Assembly: GCA_022839745.1 (NCBI GenBank)
Contig: JALHJB010000001.1
Coordinates: 1-64,000, forward strand
Length of the DNA: 64,000 nt
DNA from: Actinomycetes bacterium
GTDB taxonomy: Bacteria > Actinomycetota > Coriobacteriia > Anaerosomatales > Anaerosomataceae
Reading direction: 5' to 3'
Shown: positions 1 through 10,423 of the stretch, piece after piece
Layout: each line of letters starts with the position of its first letter
Position numbering within the stretch: the first letter of the stretch is position 1
Program-made: the position numbers and the translations under genes
Notes under the pieces: generated by a model
Seen by the model: only the letters and a program-made list of their open reading frames with translations
Told to the model about the DNA's origin: nothing
Databases searched by the model: none

Positions 1-3000
1 ATCGATGCGGCGCGGAATCAGACGATCGGCCTCACGTCCACCGGCGAGGTTCTTGCGGCCGGTTCTAATTCCTCCGGCCAGCTCAACGTCACCGAGTGGA
101 GTGGCATCACTGCCGTCTCTGCAGGCGACACTCACACGGTCGGGCTTACCACGGAGGGTACCGTGGTGGCCGTCGGCAGCAACTTCAACGGTGCTCTTGT
201 TGTCGGAGCCTGGACCGATGTGGTCTCCATAGAAGCGGGCCGCTCCACGACGCTCGGTGTGCGTGCCGACGGGAGTGTCCTGGCGACGGGTAGGATGATC
301 ACCCCGCTGGGCGGTTACGGCGATGCCAACACCTGGACGGAGATCGCGGCCGTTTCTGCTGCTTCGGACTACGCGATGGGCCTGCGCGCCGACGGTACGA
401 CCGTGATCGTGGGCAGACTCCCCTCGTTCGCGTCGCAGTTCGTCTGGGGACCATGGCTGTGGGATCACCTGGAGCCCACTGCAATGGGTGTGGACCATGC
501 CGTGGCCATCGTGGACAGCACGAGACAGACCGTCATCAAGGACACCGACCGCGTTTGGGTGTCTACTGCCTCGGAGTTCCACCCGGTCGCCGCGGTGGCT
601 GCTGGGTACCACTTCACCGCATACAAGTATGCGTATGGGAACACCGATCTGACGGATTGGGGGACAGTCTCACTCACCGCGTTCGCGGGCACCGGCTACA
701 CGAACACCCCGGTGTCGTTGAGTGCGAGCAGAGGCGCCCTTTATGGGATCATGGTGGACGGTGGCATCGCTCAGTTCGATGGCAGTACGACCGTAGGTGC
801 CTGGACCGGTGTGGCCGAGGTCGCTGCATACGGTGGCAGTGATTCGATCGTCATCGGGCGGCGTAGCGACGGTACGTGTGTCGCTATCGGCCCGGTCGCG
901 ACGGCGGTCGCCAGCTGGCGCGACATCATCGATGTCGCCGCGGGTTCGGATCACGCCGTCGGCCTGCGCGCCGACGGTACCGTGGTCGCCACCGGCGACA
1001 ATCGGTATCACCAATGCGACGTCTCCGGCTGGACCGACATCGTGCAGGTGGCGGCAGGCTACGACCACACGGTCGGACTGCGCTCGGACGGCACGGTGGT
1101 CGCCGTTGGGGACCGGTACGGCAACGAGCTCGACGTCCAGCACATCAACGACCGGGCCCAGTCTCAGCTGCTTGGACCGGAGCCCGTCGTCTGGATCGAT
1201 GCGGGCACCAATATGACCATGGGCGTGATCGCCAACGGTGAGGCCGTGGTCATCAGTGACGAGTGGGGAGAGGTGTGGCCCGATATCGCCACCAAGCGGC
1301 CGGCAACGGCATGGGTCGGCGGCAGCGGAGAGGCTGTGGGCCTGCGGTTCGATCCTGGCTTCGAGCCGGGTGCCGAGTGGGCGACGCTCACAGCCTCGAT
1401 TCCCGCACTCGCACCCGGCCACTCCGTGAAGTTCGCGGTGCGGACCTCCGAGGATGGCGTCACGTTCTCCGAGCCGCTCGGTCGAAACGGACGACCGATC
1501 GACTGGACCGACGGCACCGGCAACTACCTCGGCCGGGCGTACGGCGACACCGCGCCGCGCACGAGCCTCGAGGCGGTCCCGGACGCGAAGTACCTCGACA
1601 TCGTCGTGCGGCTGGAAACACGCGATGCCATGACGAGTCCGATCCTGCGCGATGTCTCGGTCACATGTCGCGAGAAAGACGTGAACGTTCCCTCGGTCAC
1701 GGGCCATGCTGCAGCGAGCTACGGCGACTCGGCCACCGTGACGATCGCCGCCTCCGATGACTTCGGTCTTGCGTCGCTGGCGTACCGCCTTGATGGCGAG
1801 ACGACGGTGACTGTCGCGGCCTCAGGCACGAGCGCGACGAAGGCCGTTACGACTGGCGCACTCGGCGAACACTGGTTGGAGTACTGGGCGACCGACCTGT
1901 CGGGCAACGTGAGCGAGCACGGGAGTGCGTCGTTTACCGTCGTGGATGCCAGCGCGCCTATCGTGACGAGCGACGCGATCGCCAGCTACGACGAGACGGC
2001 CACGCTCACGATCACCGCGAAGGAAAACTTCGAGCTGGCCTCGATCTCGTACCGCCTTGACGCGGAGGCGACCGTGACGGTGCCGGCAGCGGGGTTCTCG
2101 GCCGAAACCTCGCTCACCACAACGGCGCTCGGCGAGCATACCCTCTCGTTCTGGGCCACGGATGCCGCAGGGAATGTGTGTGAATCCGTCTCAGCCTCGT
2201 TCATGGTGCTGGATGCCGTCGCGCCGACCGTGTCGTGCGAGGCGACCGGGCGCTACGACGACGTTGCGGTGTTCGGGGTCACCGCGGCTGACAACCGCGG
2301 TCTCGCTTCGATCTCGTACCGTCTCGATGGTGAGGCGACCGTCACCGCGCCGGTGAGCGGACTGACGGCGAGCGCACCGGCCTCTGTTGCCGGTCTCGGC
2401 GATCACTCGCTGGAGTACTGGGCCACCGATAGTGGTGGCAACGAGAGTGCCCGCGGCACGGCGACGTTCACGGTGCTCGATGCCACGTCGCCTGTGGTCA
2501 TCTCAGATGCGCGGGACACATATCGTGATACTGCTTCCATAACGCTCAGTGCATCCGACGACCGGACGCTTGCGTCGGTCTCGTATCGCATCAACGGCGA
2601 GGCGACCGTGACCGTCGAGGCCTTGGGCGCAACGGCATCGGCGCCGGTCTCGATCGCCGCGCTCGGGGAGTATTCGCTCGAGTACTGGGCGACCGACGGT
2701 TCCGGCAACGAGAGTGCGCACACCACGGTGACATTCGTCGTGCTCGATGGAACGCCTCCCGTGGTCACCATCGATGCGGTCGAAGAGTACGAGGATCTTG
2801 CCGTGCTCATGATCACAGCGACCGACGAGACCGCTCTCGGCTCGATCTCCTACAGCCTGGACGGTGCGCCCGTGGTCACGCGGCCCAAGTCCGGCACGCT
2901 CGGTATGCTGGTCACTTGGACGGCGACGCTCGGCGAGCACACGCTCGAGTACTGGGCCGCCGACGCGGCCGGAAACGAGAGTGAGCGCGTGACGGTGACG

Positions 3001-3975
3001 TTCACCGTCGTGCCGCCCGACCTTCTCACCACGCCACCCGCCGAAGGTGTCATCCGTCTGCTCGGCGATGACCGATACGGCACGGCGGTGCGAGCATCGC
3101 TTGAGGCGTTCCCCGACGGAGCCACCTCCGTTGTGATCGCGTCGGGCCAGGATTGGCCGGACGCACTCGGCGGCAGCGCGCTTGCGGGCGTCGTCGATGG
3201 TCCGCTGCTGCTGACCCGTGAGGGGACACTGCCCGCCGAGGTGCGAGAAGAAATCGTCCGGCTCGGCGCCGAAAGGGTGTACATCCTCGGCGGTTCCGGG
3301 GTGGTCTCTGCGCTCGTGGAGGCGGAGCTGCACGGACTGCTCGGGAGTGCGAACGTTCGCCGGCTCGGCGGTATCGATCGCTACGAGACCGCGCGGCTGA
3401 TCGCTGCCGAGGTGATCTGGCTGCAGGGACCGGCGTATGACGGGACGGCGCTGGTTGCCTCTGGCAGCACCTTCGCCGATGCCCTGGCCGCAAGTCCGCT
3501 TGCGGCGGCACACGGCTGGCCGATCCTGCTCGCGAACCCGAGGGGCGGAGCCGTCGGTTTGCCTGCGTCCGCCTCCAACGTCGTCGTCCTCGGTGGCATC
3601 GGGGCGGTGTCGGAGCAGGCATGGGCCGACCTCGAGGCCGCTCTCGGCGAGGGTCACGTCACGAGGGTAGGAGGCGTCGATCGCTACGAGACGGCGGCGG
3701 TCATCGCCGCGTACGGTGCCGGACATGGAGCGGTGTGGGAGTGCGTCGGCATCGCCACAGGGGCGGACTTCCCCGACGGTCTTGCCGCTGGCGCCGCACT
3801 CGGTGCGCGAGGCGGGCTGCTGCTGCTCACACCCACGGAGGCGTTGCATGATGCCACGCGTAGCGCGCTCGAATCCAACGCTGAGTCCGTGAAGTCCGCC
3901 TACATCATCGGCGGAGATGGCGCGGTGTCTGCGGAGGTGGAGGTGGCGGTTCGCGCCGCACTCGGCACCGAATAA
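1..3975 (+). CDS. Cell-surface protein with RCC1-like repeats, five 89-aa Ig-like repeats and three CWB2 repeats (5' end outside window)
   Basis: The frame is open from base 1, so the true start and any signal peptide lie upstream; 1324 residues are visible. Residues 1 to about 460 carry RCC1-type beta-propeller repeats of the pattern W-T-D-I-x-x-V-A-A-G-x-x-H-T-V-G-L-R-x-D-G-T-V. About 460-560 is a separate beta-rich linker. Residues 563-1007 are five tandem beta-sandwich repeats. Residues about 1020-1324 hold three cell-wall-binding type 2 (CWB2) repeats, each opening with an LGG-x-DRYETA-like motif at about 1021, 1121 and 1221. CWB2 repeats are known to anchor Gram-positive surface proteins non-covalently to wall polymers. 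Inference: an exported adhesion or ligand-binding protein. The ligand cannot be told from the sequence. Confidence 0.85.
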   Translation: MDAARNQTIGLTSTGEVLAAGSNSSGQLNVTEWSGITAVSAGDTHTVGLTTEGTVVAVGSNFNGALVVGAWTDVVSIEAGRSTTLGVRADGSVLATGRMITPLGGYGDANTWTEIAAVSAASDYAMGLRADGTTVIVGRLPSFASQFVWGPWLWDHLEPTAMGVDHAVAIVDSTRQTVIKDTDRVWVSTASEFHPVAAVAAGYHFTAYKYAYGNTDLTDWGTVSLTAFAGTGYTNTPVSLSASRGALYGIMVDGGIAQFDGSTTVGAWTGVAEVAAYGGSDSIVIGRRSDGTCVAIGPVATAVASWRDIIDVAAGSDHAVGLRADGTVVATGDNRYHQCDVSGWTDIVQVAAGYDHTVGLRSDGTVVAVGDRYGNELDVQHINDRAQSQLLGPEPVVWIDAGTNMTMGVIANGEAVVISDEWGEVWPDIATKRPATAWVGGSGEAVGLRFDPGFEPGAEWATLTASIPALAPGHSVKFAVRTSEDGVTFSEPLGRNGRPIDWTDGTGNYLGRAYGDTAPRTSLEAVPDAKYLDIVVRLETRDAMTSPILRDVSVTCREKDVNVPSVTGHAAASYGDSATVTIAASDDFGLASLAYRLDGETTVTVAASGTSATKAVTTGALGEHWLEYWATDLSGNVSEHGSASFTVVDASAPIVTSDAIASYDETATLTITAKENFELASISYRLDAEATVTVPAAGFSAETSLTTTALGEHTLSFWATDAAGNVCESVSASFMVLDAVAPTVSCEATGRYDDVAVFGVTAADNRGLASISYRLDGEATVTAPVSGLTASAPASVAGLGDHSLEYWATDSGGNESARGTATFTVLDATSPVVISDARDTYRDTASITLSASDDRTLASVSYRINGEATVTVEALGATASAPVSIAALGEYSLEYWATDGSGNESAHTTVTFVVLDGTPPVVTIDAVEEYEDLAVLMITATDETALGSISYSLDGAPVVTRPKSGTLGMLVTWTATLGEHTLEYWAADAAGNESERVTVTFTVVPPDLLTTPPAEGVIRLLGDDRYGTAVRASLEAFPDGATSVVIASGQDWPDALGGSALAGVVDGPLLLTREGTLPAEVREEIVRLGAERVYILGGSGVVSALVEAELHGLLGSANVRRLGGIDRYETARLIAAEVIWLQGPAYDGTALVASGSTFADALAASPLAAAHGWPILLANPRGGAVGLPASASNVVVLGGIGAVSEQAWADLEAALGEGHVTRVGGVDRYETAAVIAAYGAGHGAVWECVGIATGADFPDGLAAGAALGARGGLLLLTPTEALHDATRSALESNAESVKSAYIIGGDGAVSAEVEVAVRAALGTE
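1687..3021 (+). repeat. Five tandem 267-bp (89-residue) coding repeats
   Basis: Units start at 1687, 1954, 2221, 2488 and 2755, giving an exact 267-bp period with no indels. Each unit runs from a (A/S/P)PxV motif through S-Y-R-L-D-G-E-A-T-V-T to L-G-E-H-x-L-E-Y-W-A-T-D-x-x-G-N. This resembles bacterial Ig-like/Y_Y_Y-type surface repeats. Units are diverged in sequence, so the duplications are not recent. Confidence 0.85.
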
Positions 3976-4056
3976 GGCAGACGCGCCGGTCGGCGGACGT
4001 GCGTTCGGGCCGCAGGGGCCGCGTGCCCAGGTCGGCCTCAGTACGTCAGCGCCCGC

Positions 4057-4065
4057 TGCTATACT
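4057..4065 (+). promoter_or_regulatory. Extended -10 promoter for the 4101 gene
   Basis: TGC followed by TATACT (4060-4065) forms an extended -10 element 35 bases before the GTG at 4101. No good -35 is seen at 17 bp. It may drive the following rapZ-yvcK-whiA run. Confidence 0.45.
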
Positions 4066-4100
4066 GTGGCCACTGGCATGACCCGACGAAGGGAGCACCC

Positions 4101-4454
4101 GTGAAGTTCATCATCCGGATGCTTATCAGCGCGGCCGCGATCTTCGGCGTCGCATACCTGTCAAACGGCTGGCTGCTGCAAGTCGATGAGTTCTGGCCCT
4201 CGGCCGTGCTCGCCGCCCTCGTGCTGGCACTCGTGAACGCGATCGTGAAGCCCATCGTGCACGTGCTGTCCCTGCCGGTCACCTGTCTCACCCTTGGGCT
4301 GTTCTCGCTGGTGATCAACGCCGGGATGCTCTATATAGTCGCGTGGGTGGTCGACGGCGTTGCCATCACAGGCTTCTGGCAGACGGTTTTCGCCGCGGCG
4401 ATAATCGCTGTCATCACGTCTGTGGGCACCTCGTTGGTCGACGACAAAGACTAG
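4101..4454 (+). CDS. Phage-holin-family-4 / YvlD-like membrane protein (117 aa)
   Basis: A small integral membrane protein with about four hydrophobic helices. It matches the PF04020 pattern: early N-x-W-L, the central A-L-V-N-A-I-V-K-P motif, then a P-V-T-x-L-T-L-G-L-F-x-L-V-I-N-A motif. The family is widespread in Gram-positives; despite the holin label it is not phage-derived here and its role is unknown, with envelope-stress links for B. subtilis YvlD. GTG 4101 is chosen because AAGGGAG lies 5-6 bases upstream and the family N-terminus begins there; the in-frame ATG at 3999 would add an unrelated tail. It ends 11 bases before rapZ, suggesting co-transcription. Confidence 0.8.
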   Translation: MKFIIRMLISAAAIFGVAYLSNGWLLQVDEFWPSAVLAALVLALVNAIVKPIVHVLSLPVTCLTLGLFSLVINAGMLYIVAWVVDGVAITGFWQTVFAAAIIAVITSVGTSLVDDKD

Positions 4455-4465
4455 CGGGTGGTGTC

Positions 4466-5389
4466 GTGACGGCGGACACGATCGATATCGACGACTACGG
4501 GCACGCCAACGACAACGAGCGCGATCTCGTGCTCATCACCGGCATGTCGGGCGCCGGCCGCACCGAGGCGATCCACACGTTCGAGGACCTCGGCTACTTC
4601 TGCATCGATAACCTGCCGCCCGCGCTGCTCGATCAGCTGGTGGAGCTCGCGGCGCTCCCGGGCAGCCGCATCCGCAAGGTCGCGGTGGTCTGCGACGTGC
4701 GCGGCGGGGTGTTCTTCGAGGATCTGATCGCCGCGATCGACCGGCTTGAGGAGCGCGGCAACCACCCAAGGATACTGTTCCTGAGCGCGGATGACCGCAC
4801 GCTGGTTCGGCGCTTCAAAGAGACCCGACGGAGACACCCGCTGGCGGAGGTCGGTTCGGTGGCCAGCGGTATCGCCGAGGAGCGGCGGCGGCTCGAGGCG
4901 ATCGAGCGCCGCGCCGACTTCCGGGTGGACACCACCGACCTGCCTCCACAGGATCTGCGCGCGCTGATCCGCGAGGAGTTCGTTCCAGCGGGGCACGAGA
5001 ACCAGATGATGGTGACGGTCTCATCCTTCGGCTTCAAGTACGGTGTGCCCATCGACGCTGACATCGTCATGGACGTGCGTTTCCTGCCCAATCCGCACTA
5101 CATCGACCGGCTGCGCCCCAAGACCGGCCTCGATCGGCCCGTTCGCGCGTACGTGCTGGAGAAGCCTGAGACCGCGGTCTTCCTCGATAGGTGGCTACCG
5201 CTCGTCGAGTTCCTGCTGCCCAACTACCTCTCCGAGGGCAAGACGGCGCTGCACATCGCACTCGGATGCACCGGCGGCAAGCATCGAAGCGTGGCGCTCG
5301 CGGAGCGCACCGCCGAGTTCATCAGGCAGGACGGTTACACGGTCGCCGTGACGCATCGCGACATCGCAAGAGACAAGGCCCGGCCATGA
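4466..5389 (+). CDS. rapZ: RapZ family RNase adaptor / nucleotide-binding protein
   Basis: 307 aa. The N-terminal P-loop domain has Walker A GMSGAGRT at residues 26-33, followed by the family motif E-D-L-G-Y-F-C-I-D-N-L-P. The C-terminal domain carries C-T-G-G-K-H-R-S-V. In E. coli RapZ binds sRNAs and GlcN6P and directs RNase E; in Gram-positives the homologue YvcJ is a nucleotide-hydrolysing protein whose role is less clear. GTG 4466 is preferred over upstream in-frame starts, which lie inside the preceding gene. A 12-residue acidic N-terminal extension precedes the usual family start. The stop overlaps the yvcK start by 4 bases (ATGA), in the conserved rapZ-yvcK-whiA cluster. Confidence 0.93.
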   Translation: MTADTIDIDDYGHANDNERDLVLITGMSGAGRTEAIHTFEDLGYFCIDNLPPALLDQLVELAALPGSRIRKVAVVCDVRGGVFFEDLIAAIDRLEERGNHPRILFLSADDRTLVRRFKETRRRHPLAEVGSVASGIAEERRRLEAIERRADFRVDTTDLPPQDLRALIREEFVPAGHENQMMVTVSSFGFKYGVPIDADIVMDVRFLPNPHYIDRLRPKTGLDRPVRAYVLEKPETAVFLDRWLPLVEFLLPNYLSEGKTALHIALGCTGGKHRSVALAERTAEFIRQDGYTVAVTHRDIARDKARP

Positions 5390-6309
5390 CGGCGCGTTCG
5401 GCTGTGGCCATCGGCGGTGGGACGGGGCTGCCGCTTGTGCTGCGGTGCATGCTCGCGGCCGGGTTCGATACCACGGCGGTCGTGACGGTTGCCGACGACG
5501 GCGGCTCCTCCGGGCACCTGCGGCGCGAACTGGGGATGCTGCCGCCCGGAGATATCCGCAACTGCCTCGTGGCGCTCGCGGAGCCCGAGAGCGAACTCGC
5601 ACCGGTCTTCCAGTACCGGTTCCCCGCGGGCGAGGGGCTCGTGGGCCACGCACTCGGCAACCTGATGATCGCTGCGCTCGCGGATATCGAGGGTGGGTTC
5701 GCCGAGGCGGTTGAGGCTGCCGGCCGACTGCTCGGTATCCGGGGCCGCGTACTGCCTTCAACGCTTGCCGACGTGATCCTCTCGGGCCGCGACCGTGAAG
5801 GAAGGCTCGTCATCGGCCAGGCCAGGGTGGCCGAGACTGAGGGTCCCATCGCACGCGTGTGCCTGGAGCCTGCGGATGTTCCCGGATACCCGCCGGCACT
5901 CGATGCGGTGCGTGGCGCCGATATCGTGGTGATCGGCCCGGGCAGCCTCTTCACGAGCATCATCCCGAACTTCCTGGTGGACGGTGTGACGGAGGCGCTA
6001 CTGGAGAGCGATGCGCGTGTGATCTACGTGTGCAACGTGGCGAACATGCGTGGCGAGACGGCGGGGATGGACGCGGCCGACCACGTCGACGCGCTGGTGG
6101 CCCATGGCCTCGGCGGAGCGATCGACGTGGTGCTGGTCGATGAGCCGGGGCCGGGCCAGCGTGCCGATGCGGTGGAGTCGGGTCCCGCGCAGCGTGCGCG
6201 GATAGAGGCCGAGGGCATCGACGTGGTGGGAGCGGATCTCGTCGATCCCGCGAGTCCGGCGCGGCACGATCCCGAGAAGCTGCTGGCGGCTCTTTCGGGG
6301 GTGTGGTGA
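5386..6309 (+). CDS. yvcK: YvcK/CofD-like gluconeogenesis factor
   Basis: 307 aa. It has the N-terminal G-G-G-T-G-L-P loop, then V-A-D-D-G-G-S-S-G-x-L-R-R-E and P-P-G-D-I-R-N-C-L-V-A-L-A, the signature of the YvcK branch of the CofD-like fold. Members bind UDP-GlcNAc-type ligands and coordinate carbon flux with peptidoglycan synthesis and cell shape in Firmicutes and Actinobacteria. The start is ATG 5386, overlapping the rapZ stop; the stop overlaps the whiA start by one base (TGATG). The three genes are therefore translationally coupled. Confidence 0.93.
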   Translation: MTARSAVAIGGGTGLPLVLRCMLAAGFDTTAVVTVADDGGSSGHLRRELGMLPPGDIRNCLVALAEPESELAPVFQYRFPAGEGLVGHALGNLMIAALADIEGGFAEAVEAAGRLLGIRGRVLPSTLADVILSGRDREGRLVIGQARVAETEGPIARVCLEPADVPGYPPALDAVRGADIVVIGPGSLFTSIIPNFLVDGVTEALLESDARVIYVCNVANMRGETAGMDAADHVDALVAHGLGGAIDVVLVDEPGPGQRADAVESGPAQRARIEAEGIDVVGADLVDPASPARHDPEKLLAALSGVW

Positions 6310-7241
6310 TGTCGTTCACCGCCGAGGTCAAGGAAGAGCTCGCACGGATCGAAGCATCCAAGCCGTGCTGTGCCCGTGCGGAGCTCTCGGCGTTGATCCG
6401 GGTCGAGGGCACGCTCCATTTCACCGGCGGCGGTCACATGAGGCTCGAGATCGCCACGGAGACGGCGCCCGTCGCCCGCAAGATCATCAAGCTGCTGCAC
6501 AGCGCGTATCAGCTCGAGACCGAGTTGACCGTGCGGCGCTCGGTGCTGCATCGCTCGAACAACTACCTCATCACCGTGGTGAACCAGCCAGCGCTGCACC
6601 CCGCCCTTGCCGACATGGGCATCGTGGACGCGTCGTTCGCGCCGCTGTACGAACTGCCGCGCGGTCTCATCAAGAAGGACTGTTGCGCGATCGCGTATCT
6701 GCGTGGCGTGTTCCTCGGCGGCGGCTTCGTGGCCGATCCGCACGGTGACTTCCACTTCGAGCTGACGGCCGAAAGCGAGCCGATCGCCAACGACCTGGTC
6801 ACACTGATGGCCCGCTTCGGCATCAACGCCCGGGTCACCAGCAGGCGGGGCTCGTACACGGTCTACCTCAAAGGCGCCGAGCCCATCGTCGACTTCCTCG
6901 CCCTGGTGGGAGCGCATCGCGCACTGCTGCGAGCGGAGGATGTACGCATCATCAAAGAGATGCGCAATGATGTGAACCGCCTCGTGAACGCCGAGACCGC
7001 CAATCTGCAGAAGACGGCGACCGCTGCGGCGGGTCAGGTCGAGGCGGTGCGCTCAATCGAGCGGGCGAGGGGCCTTGATTCGCTTCCGCCGGCGCTGCGG
7101 GAGATCGCATCGCTCAGGCTCGAGCATCCTGAGGTGAGCCTGCGCGAGCTCGGCGAGCTGGCTGATCCTCCGCTCACCAAGTCCGCGGTCTACCATCGGA
7201 TCCGCCGCCTGGAAGAGCTTGCTAAGGAGTTGTACGGGTAG
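6309..7241 (+). CDS. whiA: WhiA DNA-binding regulator
   Basis: 310 aa. It has an N-terminal LAGLIDADG-like degenerate homing-endonuclease fold (S-F-T-A-E-V-K-E-E-L-A start; YLRGVFLGGGF about residues 130-140) and a C-terminal helix-turn-helix ending L-G-E-L-A-D-P-P-L-T-K-S-A-V-Y-H-R-I-R-R. WhiA controls sporulation septation with WhiB in Streptomyces and affects division and chromosome segregation in B. subtilis. ATG 6309 overlaps the yvcK stop; GTG codons at 6303 and 6306 are possible alternatives. It is the last gene of the cluster; 133 bases separate it from gap. Confidence 0.95.
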   Translation: MSFTAEVKEELARIEASKPCCARAELSALIRVEGTLHFTGGGHMRLEIATETAPVARKIIKLLHSAYQLETELTVRRSVLHRSNNYLITVVNQPALHPALADMGIVDASFAPLYELPRGLIKKDCCAIAYLRGVFLGGGFVADPHGDFHFELTAESEPIANDLVTLMARFGINARVTSRRGSYTVYLKGAEPIVDFLALVGAHRALLRAEDVRIIKEMRNDVNRLVNAETANLQKTATAAAGQVEAVRSIERARGLDSLPPALREIASLRLEHPEVSLRELGELADPPLTKSAVYHRIRRLEELAKELYG

Positions 7242-7374
7242 GTACACACCGGAGGCATTGCCACGGTGAAGTCGCCCGAAGGAGCGGTCTCTGGTTCGTA
7301 TCAATCGGTTACTATGTGAGACGGGCCACCCGGTCCGGGAATCAACGGCGCACGGCTTCAAGGAGGGGTACCAC

Positions 7375-8376
<1,002 letters not shown>

Positions 8377-8390
8377 ACCCGCACCACAGC

Positions 8391-8416
8391 GGGGCGCCCA
8401 CCACAACGGGCGCCCC
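8391..8416 (+). terminator. Stem-loop between gap and pgk
   Basis: A perfect 9-bp inverted repeat (GGGGCGCCC / GGGCGCCCC) with an 8-base loop, followed by GTTTC, lies 14 bases after the gap stop. No other promoter is obvious before pgk, so it probably acts as a partial terminator or 3' stabiliser, giving more gap than pgk transcript. Confidence 0.6.
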
Positions 8417-8458
8417 GTTTCGCGCTTCACAGTGTCCAGGCGTACCCCGGGAGGCTCC

Positions 8459-9646
8459 ATGTTCGCCAAGAAGACCATCAAGGACGTCGACGTACGCGGC
8501 AAGCGCGTGCTGGTGCGCGTCGACTTCAATGTGCCGATCGCCGATGGCGAGGTCACCGATGACACGCGGATACGCGCGGCGCTGCCGACGATCCGCTACC
8601 TGGTCGACCACGGCGCGCGCGTGGTGCTTATGAGCCACCTCGGCCGCCCGACGGGGGAGCCGGACCCGCAGTTCACGCTCAAGCCCGCACGGCGCACCCT
8701 GCAGCGGCTCATCGGGCGCAACGTGGCGTTCTCGCCCGAGACCGTGGGGCCTGAGGCCGAGGAGGCCGTGGGCCGGATGATCGACGGCGAGATACTCATG
8801 CTTGAGAACGTGCGCTTCCACCCCGGCGAGAAGGCCAACGATCCGGAGTTCGCGCGTCAGCTCGCATCGCTCGGAGACATCTACGTGAACGACGCATTCG
8901 GGGCGGCGCATCGCGCTCACGCCTCGACGGCGGGCGTAGCCGCGTACCTGCCGGCGTACGCTGGCCTGCTGCTGATGCGCGAGGTGGAGACGCTCAACGG
9001 CATCCTCGCCGACCCGGACCGTCCGTTCGTCGCCATCCTCGGTGGCAGCAAAGTGAGCGACAAGTTCGGTGTGATCGACAAGCTCATCGATTGCTGCGAC
9101 TCGCTGCTCATCGGCGGAGGGATGGCGTTCACGTTCCTCGTGGCCAAAGGTCACGAGGTGGGCGACTCGATCGTCGAGGCCGACTGGGTCGAGCCTGCCA
9201 AGGCGATGCTGGACAAGGCGAAGGCCGCCGGTGTGGACCTCGTGCTTCCCACCGACTTCGTGATCGCCTCCGAGATCGCCGACGACGCCGAGACGCGGAT
9301 CGTGGGCCGGGAGGAGATCCCGAAGGGCATGATGGGCCTCGATATCGGTCCAAGCACGATCGAGCTCTACAAGGGCGATATCGCCATGGCGAAGACCATC
9401 TTCTGGAACGGCCCGATGGGTGTGTTCGAGAAGAAGCCGTTCGAAACGGGCACCCGCGAGGTGGCCGTGGCCGTGGGCCGCAACAACCGTGCGCAGTCGA
9501 TCATCGGCGGCGGCGACTCCGCGGCGGCTCTCAAGAAGTTCGGCCTTGATGACCGGGTGACGTTCGTCTCAACCGGCGGCGGGGCATCGATGAAGCTGCT
9601 CGAGGGCGCGACGCTGCCTGGCGTCGACGCGCTCCTGAACAAGTAG
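8459..9646 (+). CDS. pgk: Phosphoglycerate kinase
   Basis: 395 aa, standard length. Motifs are R-V-L-V-R-V-D-F-N-V-P near the N-terminus, S-H-L-G-R-P, the substrate-binding L-L-E/M-L-E-N-V-R-F-H-P region, G-G-S-K-V-S-D-K, and the C-terminal nucleotide site G-G-G-D-S-A-A-A followed by S-T-G-G-G-A-S. It makes ATP from 1,3-BPG. ATG 8459 is chosen because GGGAGG is 5 bases upstream; the longer frame from 8432 begins in the spacer. tpiA starts 10 bases after the stop. Confidence 0.97.
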   Translation: MFAKKTIKDVDVRGKRVLVRVDFNVPIADGEVTDDTRIRAALPTIRYLVDHGARVVLMSHLGRPTGEPDPQFTLKPARRTLQRLIGRNVAFSPETVGPEAEEAVGRMIDGEILMLENVRFHPGEKANDPEFARQLASLGDIYVNDAFGAAHRAHASTAGVAAYLPAYAGLLLMREVETLNGILADPDRPFVAILGGSKVSDKFGVIDKLIDCCDSLLIGGGMAFTFLVAKGHEVGDSIVEADWVEPAKAMLDKAKAAGVDLVLPTDFVIASEIADDAETRIVGREEIPKGMMGLDIGPSTIELYKGDIAMAKTIFWNGPMGVFEKKPFETGTREVAVAVGRNNRAQSIIGGGDSAAALKKFGLDDRVTFVSTGGGASMKLLEGATLPGVDALLNK

Positions 9647-9655
9647 GAGGGACGC

Positions 9656-10423
9656 ATGGACCGTCGCATGCTCGTTGCGGGTAACTGGAAGATGTACACG
9701 ACCTCGGGAGAGGGCGCGGTCCTCATCCAGGACATCGCGCAGCTGGTCGAGGAGCAATGGGACGACGTCGAGGTGGCGGTGTGCCCGCCGTTCACCGGGC
9801 TCAAGGCTGCGTCCACGGTGATCGAGCTCGATCGTCTGCGCATCTCGCTCGGCGCGCAGGACGTGCACTGGGAGGCCGAGGGCGCGTTCACCGGCGCCAT
9901 CGCCCCGCGCATGCTCACCGAGCTCCGCTGCGACTACGTCATCGTCGGCCATTCGGAGCGCCGGGAGTTCTTTGGCGACACGAACGAGACCGTGAACAAG
10001 AAGGTCCGCGCGACGTTCGACGCGGGCATGGTGCCGATCATGTGCTGCGGTGAGTCGCTCGACGTGCGCGAGGGGCTCGGCACCGAGGCCTTCGTGCGCA
10101 CCCAGGTGACCGAAGGCGCGGGGGGGCTGACGGCCGAGGAGGCCGCGCGGCTCGTGATCGCGTACGAGCCGATCTGGGCCATCGGGACGGGGCGCACGCC
10201 CACGCCCGAGGCGGCCAACGATGTCTGCCGCGCGATCCGCGCGACGATCGGTGCGATGTACGGGCCGCCGGCCGCCATGGCGGTGCGCGTGCTCTACGGC
10301 GGATCGGTGAAGCCGGAGAACGCCTCGATGTTCTTCAGCGAGCCAGACATCGACGGCGCGCTCGTGGGCGGTGCCGCACTCAAGGCCGGTTCGTTCGCGG
10401 ACATCGTGAAGGCCGCTCGCTAG
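9656..10423 (+). CDS. tpiA: Triosephosphate isomerase
   Basis: 255 aa. The TIM-barrel catalytic residues are visible: Lys12 in A-G-N-W-K-M, His99 in V-G-H-S-E-R-R and Glu171 in A-Y-E-P-I-W-A-I-G-T-G, plus the phosphate-binding Y-G-G-S-V end. It interconverts DHAP and GAP. AGGAGGG immediately precedes the ATG. The TAG stop shares one base with the gpmI GTG. Confidence 0.97.
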   Translation: MDRRMLVAGNWKMYTTSGEGAVLIQDIAQLVEEQWDDVEVAVCPPFTGLKAASTVIELDRLRISLGAQDVHWEAEGAFTGAIAPRMLTELRCDYVIVGHSERREFFGDTNETVNKKVRATFDAGMVPIMCCGESLDVREGLGTEAFVRTQVTEGAGGLTAEEAARLVIAYEPIWAIGTGRTPTPEAANDVCRAIRATIGAMYGPPAAMAVRVLYGGSVKPENASMFFSEPDIDGALVGGAALKAGSFADIVKAAR

